DNA from: Liolophura sinensis
Taxonomy: Eukaryota; Mollusca; Polyplacophora; Chitonida; Chitonidae
Assembly: GCF_032854445.1 (NCBI RefSeq)
Contig: NC_088300.1
Coordinates: forward strand, 25,773,608-25,837,607
DNA length: 64,000 bases
Direction of reading: 5' to 3'
The translations under genes and the position numbers were made by a program. The notes under the pieces were generated by a model. That model was not told where the DNA came from. It worked only from the letters and a program-made list of their open reading frames with translations, and did not search any database. The stretch's first letter is position 1. Each line of letters starts with the position of its first letter. Shown here piece after piece: positions 45,728 to 59,500 of this stretch.

Positions 45728-48700
45728 TGACGCGAAGTACATTGATTAGAGCAGAATGTTTCATAAATGCCGTAAAGCAGCAAGTTAAGGCGACTTTAAA
45801 ATGCTGCTTAAGTCTCTTATATTAAAGTAATCATTTAGTGATCCCTAAATGAATTGGCTGGGCATAGAAGACGTGTGGAAAATGATGCCCTTTATTGTCA
45901 CATCCAGGACATACGAACAATAATTCTGCTTTGACTGTCTTTTTCATCGGTTAAAAATCAACATTTATGCAATTTTTGAAGTGAAAAATTTCCAGTATTA
46001 AAGGTATTTCTCTCAATAGCTTGAATTGAATAAACAGATAACGTGTTTATAAATGAAATGCATGATTGTAAAAAAATATAGTTATGTTGGAATGCTAGTT
46101 TAGTTACGAATGAATTTAAATAACAGGAGGTACACACACAAATTATACAAACATTTAAAATCGGCAGAACACAGAAAATTAGTGGATTTGCTTATTCATG
46201 TTCTTTTTTTTTTGTACTGATACCTGTGATATTCAAGCTTGAATGTACCTATCAATTATATATACCACTCATACTGTATTTGTAAAATTCCACAAGATCT
46301 GCTGCCATGGTTTAACATTGCATAAAGTATTCAGGTTCATACATTCTTTGACTTTAGCATTACTTTGGGATGAAAGTTTTGATGAAATGTGAAGCAGATG
46401 TATGTAGCCATGATAAATTTGCCAGAAAATATACATATATATATATATATTTTTTAATGAAATTTCGATGTGTGAGAATGGTCTTTTGCTGCATTTCGTG
46501 AGAAAGGTTTAATGAAACGTGAAATAAATTTACATAGCCATGGTATAGTTGTATGTATCTATATTTATCACAAATATGATTGCCTGCCTTGTGTCAATAT
46601 ATTTTAGTTTAAAAAAGGCTTGTTTTCATTGTTTTCTTTAAGAAATGTCCGGTTTGACACCAATTAAAGACGACTTAAGTGATGAAAGTCAGAAATATTG
46701 TCTTTTCCAAATGAACCGGTAAAATTTATGTAGTGCTACTGACATAGGTGCATATGTATAAGGGACCTATCGGTAGAACGAACGGCCTGGGTATGCCCAT
46801 GAGAGTCATAGTTTTGGCTTGTAACATGGAAACCTGCTGACTTGAATATCCTATATAAATCGCTTGTGGGATTGTTATTGTGTCACAAGTGCTGAGGCTA
46901 CATCCATGGATATACCATGCATTCTACATGCATTGTTTGCATACGCAGTCAAAATATACATAGCAGGTGTTGTACAGTTAGTCCGTTTATAATTTATTGA
47001 TATGGCTAATGGAAATATTGAGGTCTTGGCATAACTGTTTCAGTTTGAAGAAAGCGAAGCAAAACTGTATCTGACTTCATGCAAGCTCTTTTACGTTGAG
47101 AAACCATTGTTAAATTGAATTTGAGGTATACTGTGTATGGAAATTTCCAGCTATGTGTCGGCATTAAGTTTGGATCTATGTCTACATTGTCAGGATATGA
47201 ATAACGATGTCCTTTCATTTGATCTTGGCAGAGATCTTACATACAGTACAAAGCATTATCGTGCAATGGATCGGGGTTCAGTGTGGAAACATTTAATAAT
47301 TGATATTAACGTACGAGGCATTTTTCATGACGTGGGGGAGTTTGTCAGTAACTTGCCAAAGATCGGTGTTTCATCTAACCTCCATCATAAAATGCTTGCG
47401 CCCGGAAACAATAGAATCGATACATTGTTCTCTTCAGTGACTATTTAATCAGTAAACTTTCTCGCTTCATGGTGAGATCGAGAAGAGGCGGGTGCGTGTC
47501 AATTTCTTGACCAACAACAGACCGTGGTCATTGTATATATCCATATATCTCTAAACATGGTGTTGACCAGAAATATTTGCCTGTTTACGTATGGTCTCCG
47601 TATAATATCGTTCTACAATTCTTCGCGTGCATGCAAATAACACCGACTACGGCACTTTCAGTTACATGTAGGCTAACTGTGACAGGATGGTCCTACATGT
47701 TTTATTCATTCATTTTGACTTGCAAAGTGCATTTAACTCACTTTCATTAAATGACAAGCGGACAAGTATGTTTTCTTTTCTTTTTTATACATACATTTAT
47801 TTAACAGTGCTGACGGGATTAATTGGTCTGCATGTGCCGTGTATAGTATGGCGCGACGATTACATGATATGAGTGTTAATGATAAGGGTGTATAATAGAT
47901 AAGTATATAAAGGATATATATATAAAGCAACTTTCACAAAACACTCAGAATTTGCTGGGGTCGTGTAACAAAACTTGACAAATAAATGAATATATATATA
48001 TATAATGAAGTCTTAAACAGCGAGATAGTTAACAGTCTCTACAGATTATATATAGTGGATATCTTATCCAAAGCAGGTACACGTGCATATAAGCATATAT
48101 ATGTGAATCTGTATATACAAATATTAAATGTATATTTACACTTGTATGGCATCCTGTAAAGTGTGGAACACAAATTAAAACCATGAATTAAATTACACAT
48201 GAAGAATTGGCAATAAAAGGGTGTTCTTAAAATCACGAGAGAAAAAAGATACACTTGGTAGCACTATATATAACTGCTTTACAACACTGCTATGCGCTTG
48301 CGTTTGGACGGAGAGAACCACTGACTAGAAACTTGCTTTTACAAAAAATAAATAAATACTGGGCTGGCATTGACTATAGCGCCTCTGTATATACACTCAA
48401 CTTCTTTCATCAACACCACTGCCAAATGTCTTTCTTTTCCAAACTCAACTGTCTTCACGCTAGCTCGTGATAGCTCGCTATATTGATCAGTTTAAGATAC
48501 AATCGGACGAGTCGTTTACTAATTCATATAATTTCTCCTGCATTTAATCCAATTCTGATGCGGACCGAATAGACCTAGGCTATACTTATTCGTCGCTATA
48601 TCATTTTCAAATCTTTGATCTCCATTGTGATATGTTAGAGAGTAAATAAATTCTTCAAAGCGTAGTAATATAGATGAAAGCGACTGTTTTCTTTGCCTTG

Positions 48701-48897
48701 TAGGCCAAATCTAAGGAGACTTCTCTGTCCATTAGGAAACTTCTTCCTCGTAAATCACAGCCCCTCTTGAAGATCTCGACAATTCGTTTTTACTTATAAA
48801 GAATGAGATAACTCCGGTCTCATGCAAATACTGTCTTTAGCCCCCATTTTTTTAGTCCTTTTCAAGATGGCGGCAGATTATCCTTAGTTTTCGGACC
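45728..48897. other. Intergenic sequence between SPATA24 and T-box gene
   Basis: SPATA24 and the T-box gene converge here, so both 3' UTRs should lie in this stretch. AATAAA at 46029-46034 may serve SPATA24. The rest is AT-rich with small AT repeats (46433-46452, 47993-48004). A 103-codon frame at 47137-47448 has no recognisable family and no neighbouring exons. I see nothing else. Confidence 0.55.
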
Positions 48898-51800
48898 TCA
48901 CAAGGATAGACGGAGCGGTAGCCTCACTTGGTTGGCGTCGAAGGGTCGTAAGTAAGGGTTGTAAGGGGTGATCATCGGTGAGGATGGAAAGTAAAATGGT
49001 GATGGTGAGGAATGGTGGAATGGTAAATGAGGCGGTGGATACCACATTAATGGGGTTTGTACCATAGGGGAGGGCGCTGCCACTGAAATCGGGTTAGGGT
49101 GGGGTTTGGACTCTGTGGCCTCCTTTTTCTCTTCTGTAATAGAAAAATCAGTTGCAATCATTGATTCGTTATCCTGTGCACACTTATAAGCCCACATATT
49201 TCTAAATACACAATCGGGCGTGTATGTTTATGAGGTTACCCTTTTTTCAGTCATGATCACGTTTTTATCAATCTTGCGTTTTGCCTGTATTTGTAACTTG
49301 AACGAAAACAGAAGCCTTACTTGACACAAATACATCATCATGGTACTGGACCAAGAAATTATTTTTTTAGAAAATTGTATATGGCGTTTCTTATCAAAAG
49401 CGTTTATGTAACTCGTCGTGAGTTAAGTTACACATTTACTAACCTGCATTCTGTGCGTTGAAGAGTTTTCTCAGACATCTTGCTCGTGGAGGGGCCTCTC
49501 TGTGAAACAAAAGAAACCCGATGTTTAGTTAAAGATGATTTTAACACATGATGCTCTTACTGCCCATAGATTGATGGCTTGTGCATGAGTTTGTTTTGTG
49601 TATGATGAGGCTACAGTAGGCTCTATTATGAACAGTTTTCCAGCCAACCGACATTTGCCCTCCAATGCAGCATATCTTTATACACAAATGACTCACTATG
49701 TAAATCTAACAGTGCTTTAATATAGAGAGTACTGCATGAATATACATCAAGATTTCTAACACGTGTTTCTCTTGTTCTTGCGTTTTCCTACTAAAATGAA
49801 ATTATTTCAGTGAATGAAACTAGACATCTATACCTTCTGTTCTGGCATTTTTTTTTTTGTTCGAGCGTTTTCATACTAAAATGAAATTATTTTTGTGGAA
49901 ACAGATATTCGTATACTAATCGTCAATCACAAAAGGACGTACCAGGTCATTCATCTTTCCATTTCACAGCATTCCAGTTCAAATGGTACATTTTTGTTAC
50001 AGCTAATTTAAGCACAATGTATAGTTGGCGAATTACAATATGTTTTTACACAAGTTTATATCTTTCACACAGCGAAATGTCAGATGTCACAGTCGCCATG
50101 TTTTTAGCCACGTATTGATAAGTTTAGCGTTCACACATTGGCTTGTGTGACTGATCCTTTTGACAACGGTTGTAGTCTGCTAATCAAATGTCCATTGTGT
50201 GAAAATCGCTCTCTAATTAGCTGTATTATTGTTCCATGTGACAGTCCAACAGGTGTGTACAGGGAACAAAAGACAGCTGTCGGTGACTTGCAGCTTTACC
50301 TAAATATGTTCATGCAAAGTGCGTATGATTAACGGATTAAATACAGAAAGAGAACATTGGTTTTGACTTGCCTGATTATGGACTGTGTACGTTTGATTAA
50401 TACATACAAATTGCTGATTGTGATTTGCGGAGCACGTTGGAAATGCATCGTTTACAATTTTTCAGAAAAATAATTTCAATATTTGCTATTCTTAGAGCAA
50501 AAAACAGGGTTTACATCTATATACTCCCTTCTCGGACATCTCTTTGGCTGTGTTGTTTGGTGTGTAACTGGGAAAGAAAATACACCGCGGAAGTAAATAA
50601 AATTTGGTTTAGAATTGAGCACGTCAGACAGAAAATTGAAATCGTTTAACGTGAAGGAGGTCGATTATATATCGGGTTTTGTGTAGAGAAGAACTGAACT
50701 TACGACGAGGATTCCCGATAAGGTTTGGCGAACGGATTGTTCATGATTTTCATCACGGTGACAGCTTTGTTCTTGTACGCTGTCACGGCTATGAAGGACG
50801 TCTCCGGCAGGTTGAAGATGTGCGTTGGGCACGTTGTGATGTCTTGGATACCAGGACTTCCTTTCACGATATGGATACGCGTCATGTATTTCTGCATAGA
50901 GCGCAGAAATATCTGCAAACGACAATTGATATAATTTTATACTATATATACCCAACTTCATGCACGTACTGCAACAATAGTAAAAGTCGAGTAATATTTC
51001 CGTTACTGTGTTTATAATATAAACTCAAGGTGCTCGTTAATAGTATTTTATTTTGCATTACGTACTGGGACAATGAGCAAACAAACCCAATGACTGTCAG
51101 TTGCTTGACTTTCTGATTGACCTGTATATACTGTAGAATAATCTGTGTATCCAAACAAAATAATGTTATGGTTTTGTTGGCAACAATTACAATTATTTCG
51201 ATAATACGTACACTAGGAATAACAAGTGGTCTCTGTTTACTTAAAATGCATCGAAAGTGTTCACCACTATAATTGGACTTTATCACATTGTAGGCAACTG
51301 TCAAATTTAAAAATTCTATTGAGATTTGCGCCAGTTAGACGCCTGATGGTGCAAGTTCCGGTATAGGATCGAGGAAATACATATCCATCCATAAATTAAC
51401 TTTAATTTGGACATTATAACTTTTTCTTTTATTAAAAGAAAAAAATCAAATTACCTTATTTGAGGTCCTATCAGCTGTGTTTGTTAGTTTCACCGAAGCA
51501 AAATTGATGTTTCCTTTCATCCAGAACGACCCAGGCTTTGGTGAGTCAGCGTGGATGACTGGCGGGTTGGTTGTTATGGTTTCAGCCACGCCCACTGGAG
51601 CCCATTGTTTATTGACGTATTTATAACAACTATCGTCAACTTGTACTACTTCAAGGTAAAAACTGTACAACTCAGTCGGGAGCAAACCTTGGACTGAAAT
51701 GGTTACATATGGGAACATCCTCCTGTGAAAATAAAATAGGCCTGTTTTAGTTGGATAACAACATCTTAAATGCATTAAACACATGTACTACTAATGCATT

Positions 51801-52618
51801 TCACATAAAAATCATCTCTGTAGTTACCAACAAACAGGTGATCAAGAGCATTTTTCTGTTATAATTAAACACCTCAGTTTAGTGTTGGTAAATGTATAGA
51901 ATTAAATCTTTGACAAACGACGCCTTCTCTGAGTCAAACCTATTCACGAATTCCATCATAACAGCCGTTATTAATTAAATCCAAAATAAAAGCTGTTTTC
52001 CAAAGGCAGGTGCGCGCGTTAATGAAGTAATGGATTAACCACAAAGAAGTATGAAATTGTGAAACAAATAATCACCTTCCAGACTTGTTGATTATCATTT
52101 CTGTGCCGGTGTGGTTGAAAGCGTTCCACAGGTGACCATCTTGAAGTGTGACAGAGACCCCCTCGAGCGTTCGTCCGATGGGTGGCACCGGATATCCCAG
52201 GGCAGGCATGAGCGGCACAGGTGTCAAGGGAGATATTCCACCTGGGTGAGGAGATAACAGCTGTGGGGAAGGGTCTCTCTTAGTCCCGTCCGTCGAGTCT
52301 ATTGAAGAGTTCAAGCTCGGCGGACTGTGTTCGAAAGAGTTTTTCGCCAGCCACTGTATCACGTGACTGTGTTGACTGTCGTCTGCTAGTCGAGGCCGTT
52401 TGCTGGGTTCTTCCTCCACATCTTCCAACTTTTTCTTTCTACTTACTAAAACATCTTCTTTCGTTGGAGAATGTGATGTGTCCTCAGAACTGCTTCCTGA
52501 TTTCGTCAAGTCCAGAGCCTCAGTCTTCAAAGAGAAAAGAGCACCGATTTTTTCAAAACATGTAGGCCCTAAATCGCAAGTGAAATTAAATTAACACGAA
52601 ATGCGTAATTAAGAACCT

Positions 52619-52704
<86 letters not shown>

Positions 52705-53850
52705 TGTTCAGCAGTTGCTTGTTTTTAAACTTACGAAATCAACCCATTAGTATATTTACAAAGAGAAGAAATACTAGGCCTACAGAACGTGGCTAGATTT
52801 TCCCTTTAATCTAACAGAAAAACATCCGCACACTCATAACAAAATATGGACAAATATGGAAATGCCTTTTTTATGGTCGAAACAATTCCTGAGTCAAATA
52901 TATATTTTCTTAAATGATGATAGGTCTACCCTAAAATAATGACTGCTAAGAAGCACGTTGTACAAAAGACCTACATGAGACGTGAATGGTTTTAATATAC
53001 GATACTTAGGTACAGCTGTCTGTTTGCCCTTTGTTAAGAATAATACACTCGAAGGACTGGTTGGAACAAACCTCTCACCAGACTGAACACCTGTCAGTAA
53101 ACACGAGCGCACCAGGTGCATGCCTGGCAGTACAAAGTCGTGCTCTCCCCAAAAGCCACTCTTGATCACTTGGAATTTTTCAACACTTCTTGACTAAAAT
53201 GACCCAATAGTCAATATTCCCGTCAGAATGTCAGTCATAAGAGCAGAGAGAAATACAATTACAATTTTACAAAGAAAATCATAAAGCTAAAAAAATCACG
53301 CCGAATCAGTGCTTGTTGGCTAACATTATTCTATAATGAACGTTTCTGTCAGACTGCAAGAGTAGGCCTAATCTGAACTTTAAGAAATTCACCATGAACC
53401 ACTACGTGTTTGTGAAACTTACATTTGTGAACTCCATGCTTCATATACATTTTTAAATCAACACTTACAATAAAGGTATACTATTTTATTCTGTTTTTTT
53501 TAGTTTTATACTATCAGATGTAAACTTGAAAGGCCCCTGTTTTTCTTCTCCAAAAAAATAGAGAACCAGGAAATGGCAATTTATCGGAAGGCGATATTTG
53601 ACAGTTTTCAAAACATTCAAATTTGATCATAAAACACACATCAATTTTGGCGTCCAAATAACTTCCGAGTCTAAGTAACTGTGAAATTAAATGATATCAA
53701 ATTGGCAAGAGCGTTGATATCTCCTTTATATTACATGCACAGCGCCCAAATAATTGAATTCTGCGGACAAGTATTGAAGAAATGTATTTCAAAAAGCTGC
53801 ACAATTGACTGCACTGAAAATGAAAACAAACCTCATACCTGACAAGCCAT
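48898..53850 (-). CDS. Divergent T-box transcription factor, 6 exons
   Basis: Exons 53850-53839, 52524-52076, 51722-51455, 50912-50704, 49499-49444 and 49133-48898 join with GT-AG introns and matching phases to 409 residues. The first exon encodes only MACQ. Residues 30-50 have two basic clusters (SRKKK and KRPR), a probable nuclear localisation signal. The T-box DNA-binding domain runs from about 127 to 312: LWNAFNHTGTEMIINKSGRR, MFPYVTISVQGL, YKYVNKQWAPVG, FWMKGNINFASVKLTN, FIAVTAYKN and NPFAKPYRE. The C-terminus (about 340-400) is rich in Pro, Ser, His and Tyr. Divergence from usual T-boxes includes Lys290 in place of Gln in VTAYQN and Pro307-Tyr308 where Gly-Phe is common. I cannot assign Brachyury, Tbx2/3, Tbx6 or another class with confidence, so no symbol is given. 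It should bind T-half-site DNA in the nucleus. Confidence 0.92.
52620..52702. repeat. AC/AT compound microsatellite
   Basis: About 22 AC units are followed by about 19 AT units, in intron 1 of the T-box gene near exon 2. Confidence 0.97.
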
Positions 53851-54633
53851 CCTTAGTATTATCCGATCTCAGCTGAATGACGTACGGCGTTCTTTGTTGT
53901 AAATATGGTGGTAAATAAAAGTTTTTCTCTTCAGTTAGTATTCTTAAATGTTGGTTCTAAGGATACTCAAGTATTGTCTTGTGTGAAGCATGTGCTTAAT
54001 GGTACAACCTGTCTGAACTGTACTTGTCGGGCTTCTGGATAAATTGTCAAAACGTGAGTTTGCTTTATAAGCGCGTGGCTTGCACATATAGCCTCATTGG
54101 ATCACGTGAAACTGACACTTGATTAGTTGAGAAATTGACACTCTGGGGGCTTCTCCGTCACAACTGGGGGATGATCGGTGCTGCCTGCTGGGCTGGAGAA
54201 CGGTGACAGCGAAGGTGTGGAAAGCCAGTCTACAGGCGTAAATAGTTCCCGACTGTGCGAGAACACGTGTGACTCGACCTGAGTGAAAGCGACAAGCCCC
54301 TAACAAGGTTTTGGGAGAGGCTGTTTCATTTCATGTAATTTACACCTTGTGGCTCGAACTGACAACAAAGCTTGGTGACAGCATTCGGCAACCATTCTCT
54401 ATACCCGGAGATTAGCGTATCTACAACAATCTATTGTGTCAAAGAGCGCAACAGGTAGCACGGACTGCTTGACCAGTAGCAATTGTTTCACAGTAGTACT
54501 CATCCAACTCTGTGATTTCACCACTCACACTACTGACAGAGTAACACCAAAAAACTACACGTCAATTGTCCGACAGCTGTCTTCCAACTGCTCTTCACAA
54601 AAATCGTGAAGTTTTAACATCACTGACACCTGC

Positions 54634-55077
54634 TCGAAAAATACTTCAATTTGTGCTGATTGTGAACAATTTCGTGCAAAATATGACATTCTTTGGTGTA
54701 TACTGAAGTAGAGACTTTTATTGCACGGGCAAATACGCATTTCAAGTATACTAAATAATATTTCACGAGGAACTGCACGAAAAACAATTCAATTCGCGTG
54801 GTGCATTGGTAATTGCTCTATGTGTTCTACTCTGGGAAAAGCAAAGGGTTTAATTCACCCTCATTAAGTGCAAATTACACCACGGTGTAATACTGATTTT
54901 ATTTGATAAAATCTGAGTCATATAGGTATCACATCCATTTCGCTTCTTGACCGTAACCTGGCTGGGTATAAGTAAGTATATTAACAAACTTTAAATGGTA
55001 TGTTATATGGACAAATAGTTTATAATTGTATTTCTGTCTTTTTTGTATGTTTACTTGAGGCTTATTATTGGTTTCTT
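54634..55077 (+). repeat. Left arm of large inverted repeat
   Basis: About 444 bp, pairing with 56760-57207. Matching parts include ATTCGCGTGGTGCATTGGTA, GGGAAAAGCAAAGGGTTTAA and GTAACCTGGCTGGGTATAAG. Similarity is roughly 90% or more by eye and fades just outside these limits. Confidence 0.9.
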
Positions 55078-56031
55078 CACCATATTGAGTGGATCATGAC
55101 ACATATCTCCTAACGTTCCATGCAGCAGCATACCTGTCCCAGGGCCAACTTATTCATTCCCATTTGCTTAACCCCAAGACAAAAAGTGCCAAGATGTCCA
55201 AGTCTTACACACCTAACCCATCTCGATCTTAAAACCTATCTAGATGTTTGCAAGCCTAAATGCCTAAATCAAAATCGCCTGACAATGAGGCAACGCCATA
55301 TAAGTCACTCTTAAGGCAAAAAGGGTTTTGGGGGTGAATCACAAAGCCTGTTCAGAGTCAAGCTAATGGAAACCTCTTTGGCTTCTTGATGGAACGATTT
55401 GACTAGAATCTTATCCAGTTTCTTTGCAAAGGTGCTTTATGGGAAATATTCAGATGCTCAATGATATTTGAAACCTTTGAAAAGATGAAGCAAGGAACGA
55501 CCCTGTTACCATTTTTTGCGCTTGTTTTTTTATGGCAGTCTTGTTCACGTCTTACAAAAATAGCTTCATTTACCTTCGTATTTGTAACGGACACATATAG
55601 GGACCTTATCAAGATAAAAACTCTATCCATGAACGCGTAATTTACGCGAAAAGTTACGAAAACTTGATCAATGAAGTTTTGTGAAAGTGACCTCAGGGGC
55701 TATAAGGCATGAGATCCCTATATGACCGGAGTTGGGGTTTTGGGATTGAGGTGAAAATGGGGTGGCGCGGTCAGCGGAAAAAATAAGAAAAGTATAAATC
55801 ACGAATTTATCCGCAGATGCAGCCAACAGGTGTAGGTTGAAATATACAGCTAATTTACTTCCACTTTTATCTTGTAATATACACGGACTGACCTGGGAAC
55901 AGATGCCTTTGAGAAGCAACTATGGCAAGCCGTTCCTATTTTTATTTCTGTATGTATGTACATAAAATTGTTTTCTATATAAGTGGAAATATTGTGTACA
56001 TATGTTGATGTGTACAAATCATTTTGGCACG

Positions 56032-56035
<4 letters not shown>

Positions 56036-56118
<83 letters not shown>
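56036..56118. repeat. AT microsatellite inside the inverted-repeat spacer
   Basis: About 41 uninterrupted AT units. Frames reading Tyr-Ile repeats on both strands are by-products. Confidence 0.97.
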
Positions 56119-56122
<4 letters not shown>

Positions 56123-56759
56123 ATGTTTAAAAGTTTATTATACATATATGGATTATGCAAACCGTTTTGATATCTACTTTTGCATATATACAATTGTTTT
56201 ATACCTATCTGGAAGGTAAAATAAATTTTTATTTGCTATATTAACATGCATGTATACTGGCTAAATTTCTCAGTCGATCCATATTTTTCTTATTATGTGG
56301 AAAAAACAAAAACAATTGGCCTGTGCATTAGGCGTCCGTGGTTCTCTCCAGCCGTTCAGAAGTAGGTCCAAAAACTAATATTGCAAGAAATACTCCCAAA
56401 GTATTTATTTATTCATTCTGGCCGTGAAGTCATTCTGGTCGACTAATTATTGGTTTATCAGACAAAGAGTATTAAGGATAACCAACCCGTATACAAGTAA
56501 TGTCTTCACTTTAGGATGGATTTTCAGATAAAGGCTCTTTTCTCCATGACTAAAATATCCCAAATGCGCAGCACCAAATTTTGGTCGTGTGTACAGTTCC
56601 AGTATATTACAAATGCAGTATTGGAATAAACAATTTTTGTTGTGCTTAAATTGATAGGAAAGTACATTTCTGCTGAATTCAGAATTTTATTCACTGTAAA
56701 TCTAAAAATATACTCAAAACCATATGGAAATATGGAAACCTTACAGGTGACATGATGAT

Positions 56760-57207
56760 GAAACCAATAATAAGCCTCAAACAAACATACAAAAAAAGAG
56801 ACAGAAATACAATCATAAACTATTTGTCCATATAACATACCATTCAGAGTTTGTTAATATACTTACTTATACCCAGCCAGGTTACGGTCAAGAAGCGAAA
56901 TGGATGTGACACCTATATGACTCAGATTTGTATCAAATAAAATCAGTATTGCACCGTGGTGTAATTTGCACTTAATGAGGGTAAATTAAACCCTTTGCTT
57001 TTCCCAGAGTAGAACACATAGAGCTATTACCAATGCACCACGCGAATTGAAGTGTTTTTCGTGCAGTTCCTCGTGAAATATTATTTAGTATACTTGAAAT
57101 GTGTATTTGCCCGTGCACTAAAAGCCACTACTTCAGTATACACCAAAGAATGTAATATTTTGCACGAAATTGTTCAAAATCAGCACAAAGTGAGGTATTT
57201 TTTATCA
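56760..57207 (-). repeat. Right arm of large inverted repeat
   Basis: Reverse complement of 54634-55077. The spacer between the arms is about 1.68 kb. The 95-codon frame at 57052-57339 starts in this arm; its counterpart in the left arm is shifted and cut, which argues against a gene. Confidence 0.9.
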
Positions 57208-58059
57208 TATTTTTTTACCGAAGGAAACAAGTATAAGCACATAGGATTACACATATCAGTCACAAACGATTACGCAGCCATATCAATCAAAACCAGATGC
57301 GCACGTTACAAACGAGACAATATCCCAGAAAACATGTGAAACGATCGCTGGTATATATTATAAATTTGACAGTTATACAAATTGTGTCATTTTAGCAGTG
57401 TAAAACATTTGTTGATGTAATTTGCATAACTCTGTATATACGCAGATATCCCAGCATAAATATCTTTTATTAGATAATATCATAAGTACATTGTATAAAG
57501 TTACAGCTATCGAGGGCATGTTACCGCAAAAATCAAACCCTTCGTTCTTCATTTCCCAGAATGCACCAATGGCGCAATTGCCTGTAAGTAAAGACACATC
57601 CGATCAGCTGGATGTTTCCAAGCATTTATGCGCCAATGTACATTTAGGGGGAATCACAAAAAGAGCATAGCGCTTTCTGTTCATCTACTTCTGATAAATT
57701 AACACAATGGTGATAAATGACATAATTCACATAACAACAACAACAAAAAATAACCAAATAATCGACAGGCAGTGGCAATGCCTCATCATTGTTTTAAATT
57801 AGGAGTAGAAGCTAAAATCTCTTATATCCTTATACATAGCCCTTATACACTTTCCGTCATATGTATAAAACAAGCTGGGTTTACAGCGAAACATCATTTT
57901 GCCACAAGTCCAAGAAGCAATCATGAGGTTTATAGAGACCACTTTTGAAATAATACTACTAACTTCTGTTTTGGAAAAATAATGAAGGTAATTTTGAAAA
58001 ACAAATCGACCACTTTTAGAAGCAAGTTCCACGTCTGGAAACAAATTAACGAATTAGGA

Positions 58060-58200
58060 TACAAGTGATTGTTTTATTTCAAAATTGGTAAATTTGTTTT
58101 TTAAAACAGAAACTTATTTCAAAACTGGTCAATGTTTATTTCAAAAGTTGGTTCTATTTCAAATCTGGCTGGTATTTCAAAACTTGTTTCTACAATGTTC
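58060..58200. repeat. Degenerate repeat of TTTATTTCAAAACTGGT type
   Basis: Five to six loosely spaced copies (TTATTTCAAAACTGGTCAAT, TTTATTTCAAAAGTTGGTTC, TATTTCAAATCTGGCTGG and others), about 20-24 bp apart. Confidence 0.75.
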
Positions 58201-58494
58201 TAACTCATATCCGGCAGCGACTTAGAAGGAGGTTTTGTCTTGTACAATCAATGTCGTGGTTTTCTCCAGCCCCGACTTTCCCGCCACCCGTGTAAACGAG
58301 GGACGGATTCAAAATTTAAAACCTCTTCACAATGCTTAGTTTTGATACTGGAAGTTGAAATTTGGACAAATTCGTCTTAAGACAATTTTAATGAGCTGGA
58401 CAAAATTTTGATTTCTACAGCCGAAAAATATGCTTTTAAGAACGAATATTTCAAATTTCGACTTTAGTCTGAAATGACCTGGTGCAATCGGCTC

Positions 58495-58590
58495 CTCGTA
58501 GGTCTCTGTCTTGCATGTATTTAGAGATGAAATACTCATGATTGAGACGTAAATCACTAATAAACCACATAAATAAATAAATCTTTAAAA
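58495..58590 (+). mobile_element. Worn SINE family A 3' end
   Basis: AGATGAAATACTCATGATTG, then AGACGTAAATCACTAATAAA and a tail of AAATAAATAAA, resembles the last 90 bp of the family. Confidence 0.55.
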
Positions 58591-59500
58591 TGTAGTTGAT
58601 GGAAAAGAATCGCCCAAGTCGTTGTGGATGGGCTCACATGAACAGTTAGACAAACCTCATTTTATGTAAACTGACGAGAATAGATTTTACCAGCTATACG
58701 TGTGATCACTTGTCGACTAACACATTTTGTCGTCAATGCTCTGCTTTCACTCTGTGTTTTCTTTTATAATGAACATTGCTGTAAAACTGTCTTTTTTGAG
58801 TTATGTGCGAATAAATTACTCAGTTATTTACAGAAATAGTGCAAGAAGAAATTACATGATGTTTGTCTGAAAACATGTGGGGTAAGTCACGAGCGTGGAA
58901 TAAATTTGAGTTTGATGCCTTCCTTTGCTCTAAGCACGAGCTCTGGTACTATGGTAACGGGATGCGACTCGTCAAGCACAATCTTGAACCTATAAACATC
59001 AAAGCAGAATCTTTTATTAAATGCGGTATACGTACTTGTATTTTGCAAATAAATTTATCGTTATTTGGCTTATGTTAAATCAAACGGATTTGTTTTAAGA
59101 GCCAGATTATTAAACATGCACCTCTCATCGAGCAGATATTTGTAGATATTCACTGCTGGGGCCAATTTCACAAAGCCATTTCTGACTTAAGTCAAAATTT
59201 GAAATACATTATTAAAGCTTAGTTTCGGGATTAACACCTTAACATTTTGTCCACCTTATCAATGTTATATTAAGAGAAACATGTCCAAATTTCAACTTTC
59301 AGTACCAGAAACCAAGCATCATAAAGAGTATTAAAATTTTGGCATTTAGTCGGAAACGGCTTTGTGGAATCGAACACAGGTCATTCCACACAAAAGATTT
59401 TGGGATAACTGTAACTATCAAGACAATGCATTTTTGACATGTATATCATATACATATTAAACAGGATGTACCGGGGATTTTTGGCAAAAATTCAATACTT

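Noticed and set aside
47137-47448. 103-codon frame between SPATA24 and the T-box gene
   Set aside because: Isolated, no recognisable domain, no neighbouring exon signals; compatible with chance.
57052-57339. 95-codon frame in the right inverted-repeat arm
   Set aside because: The matching left-arm frame is shifted and stops, so the reading frame is not under constraint.
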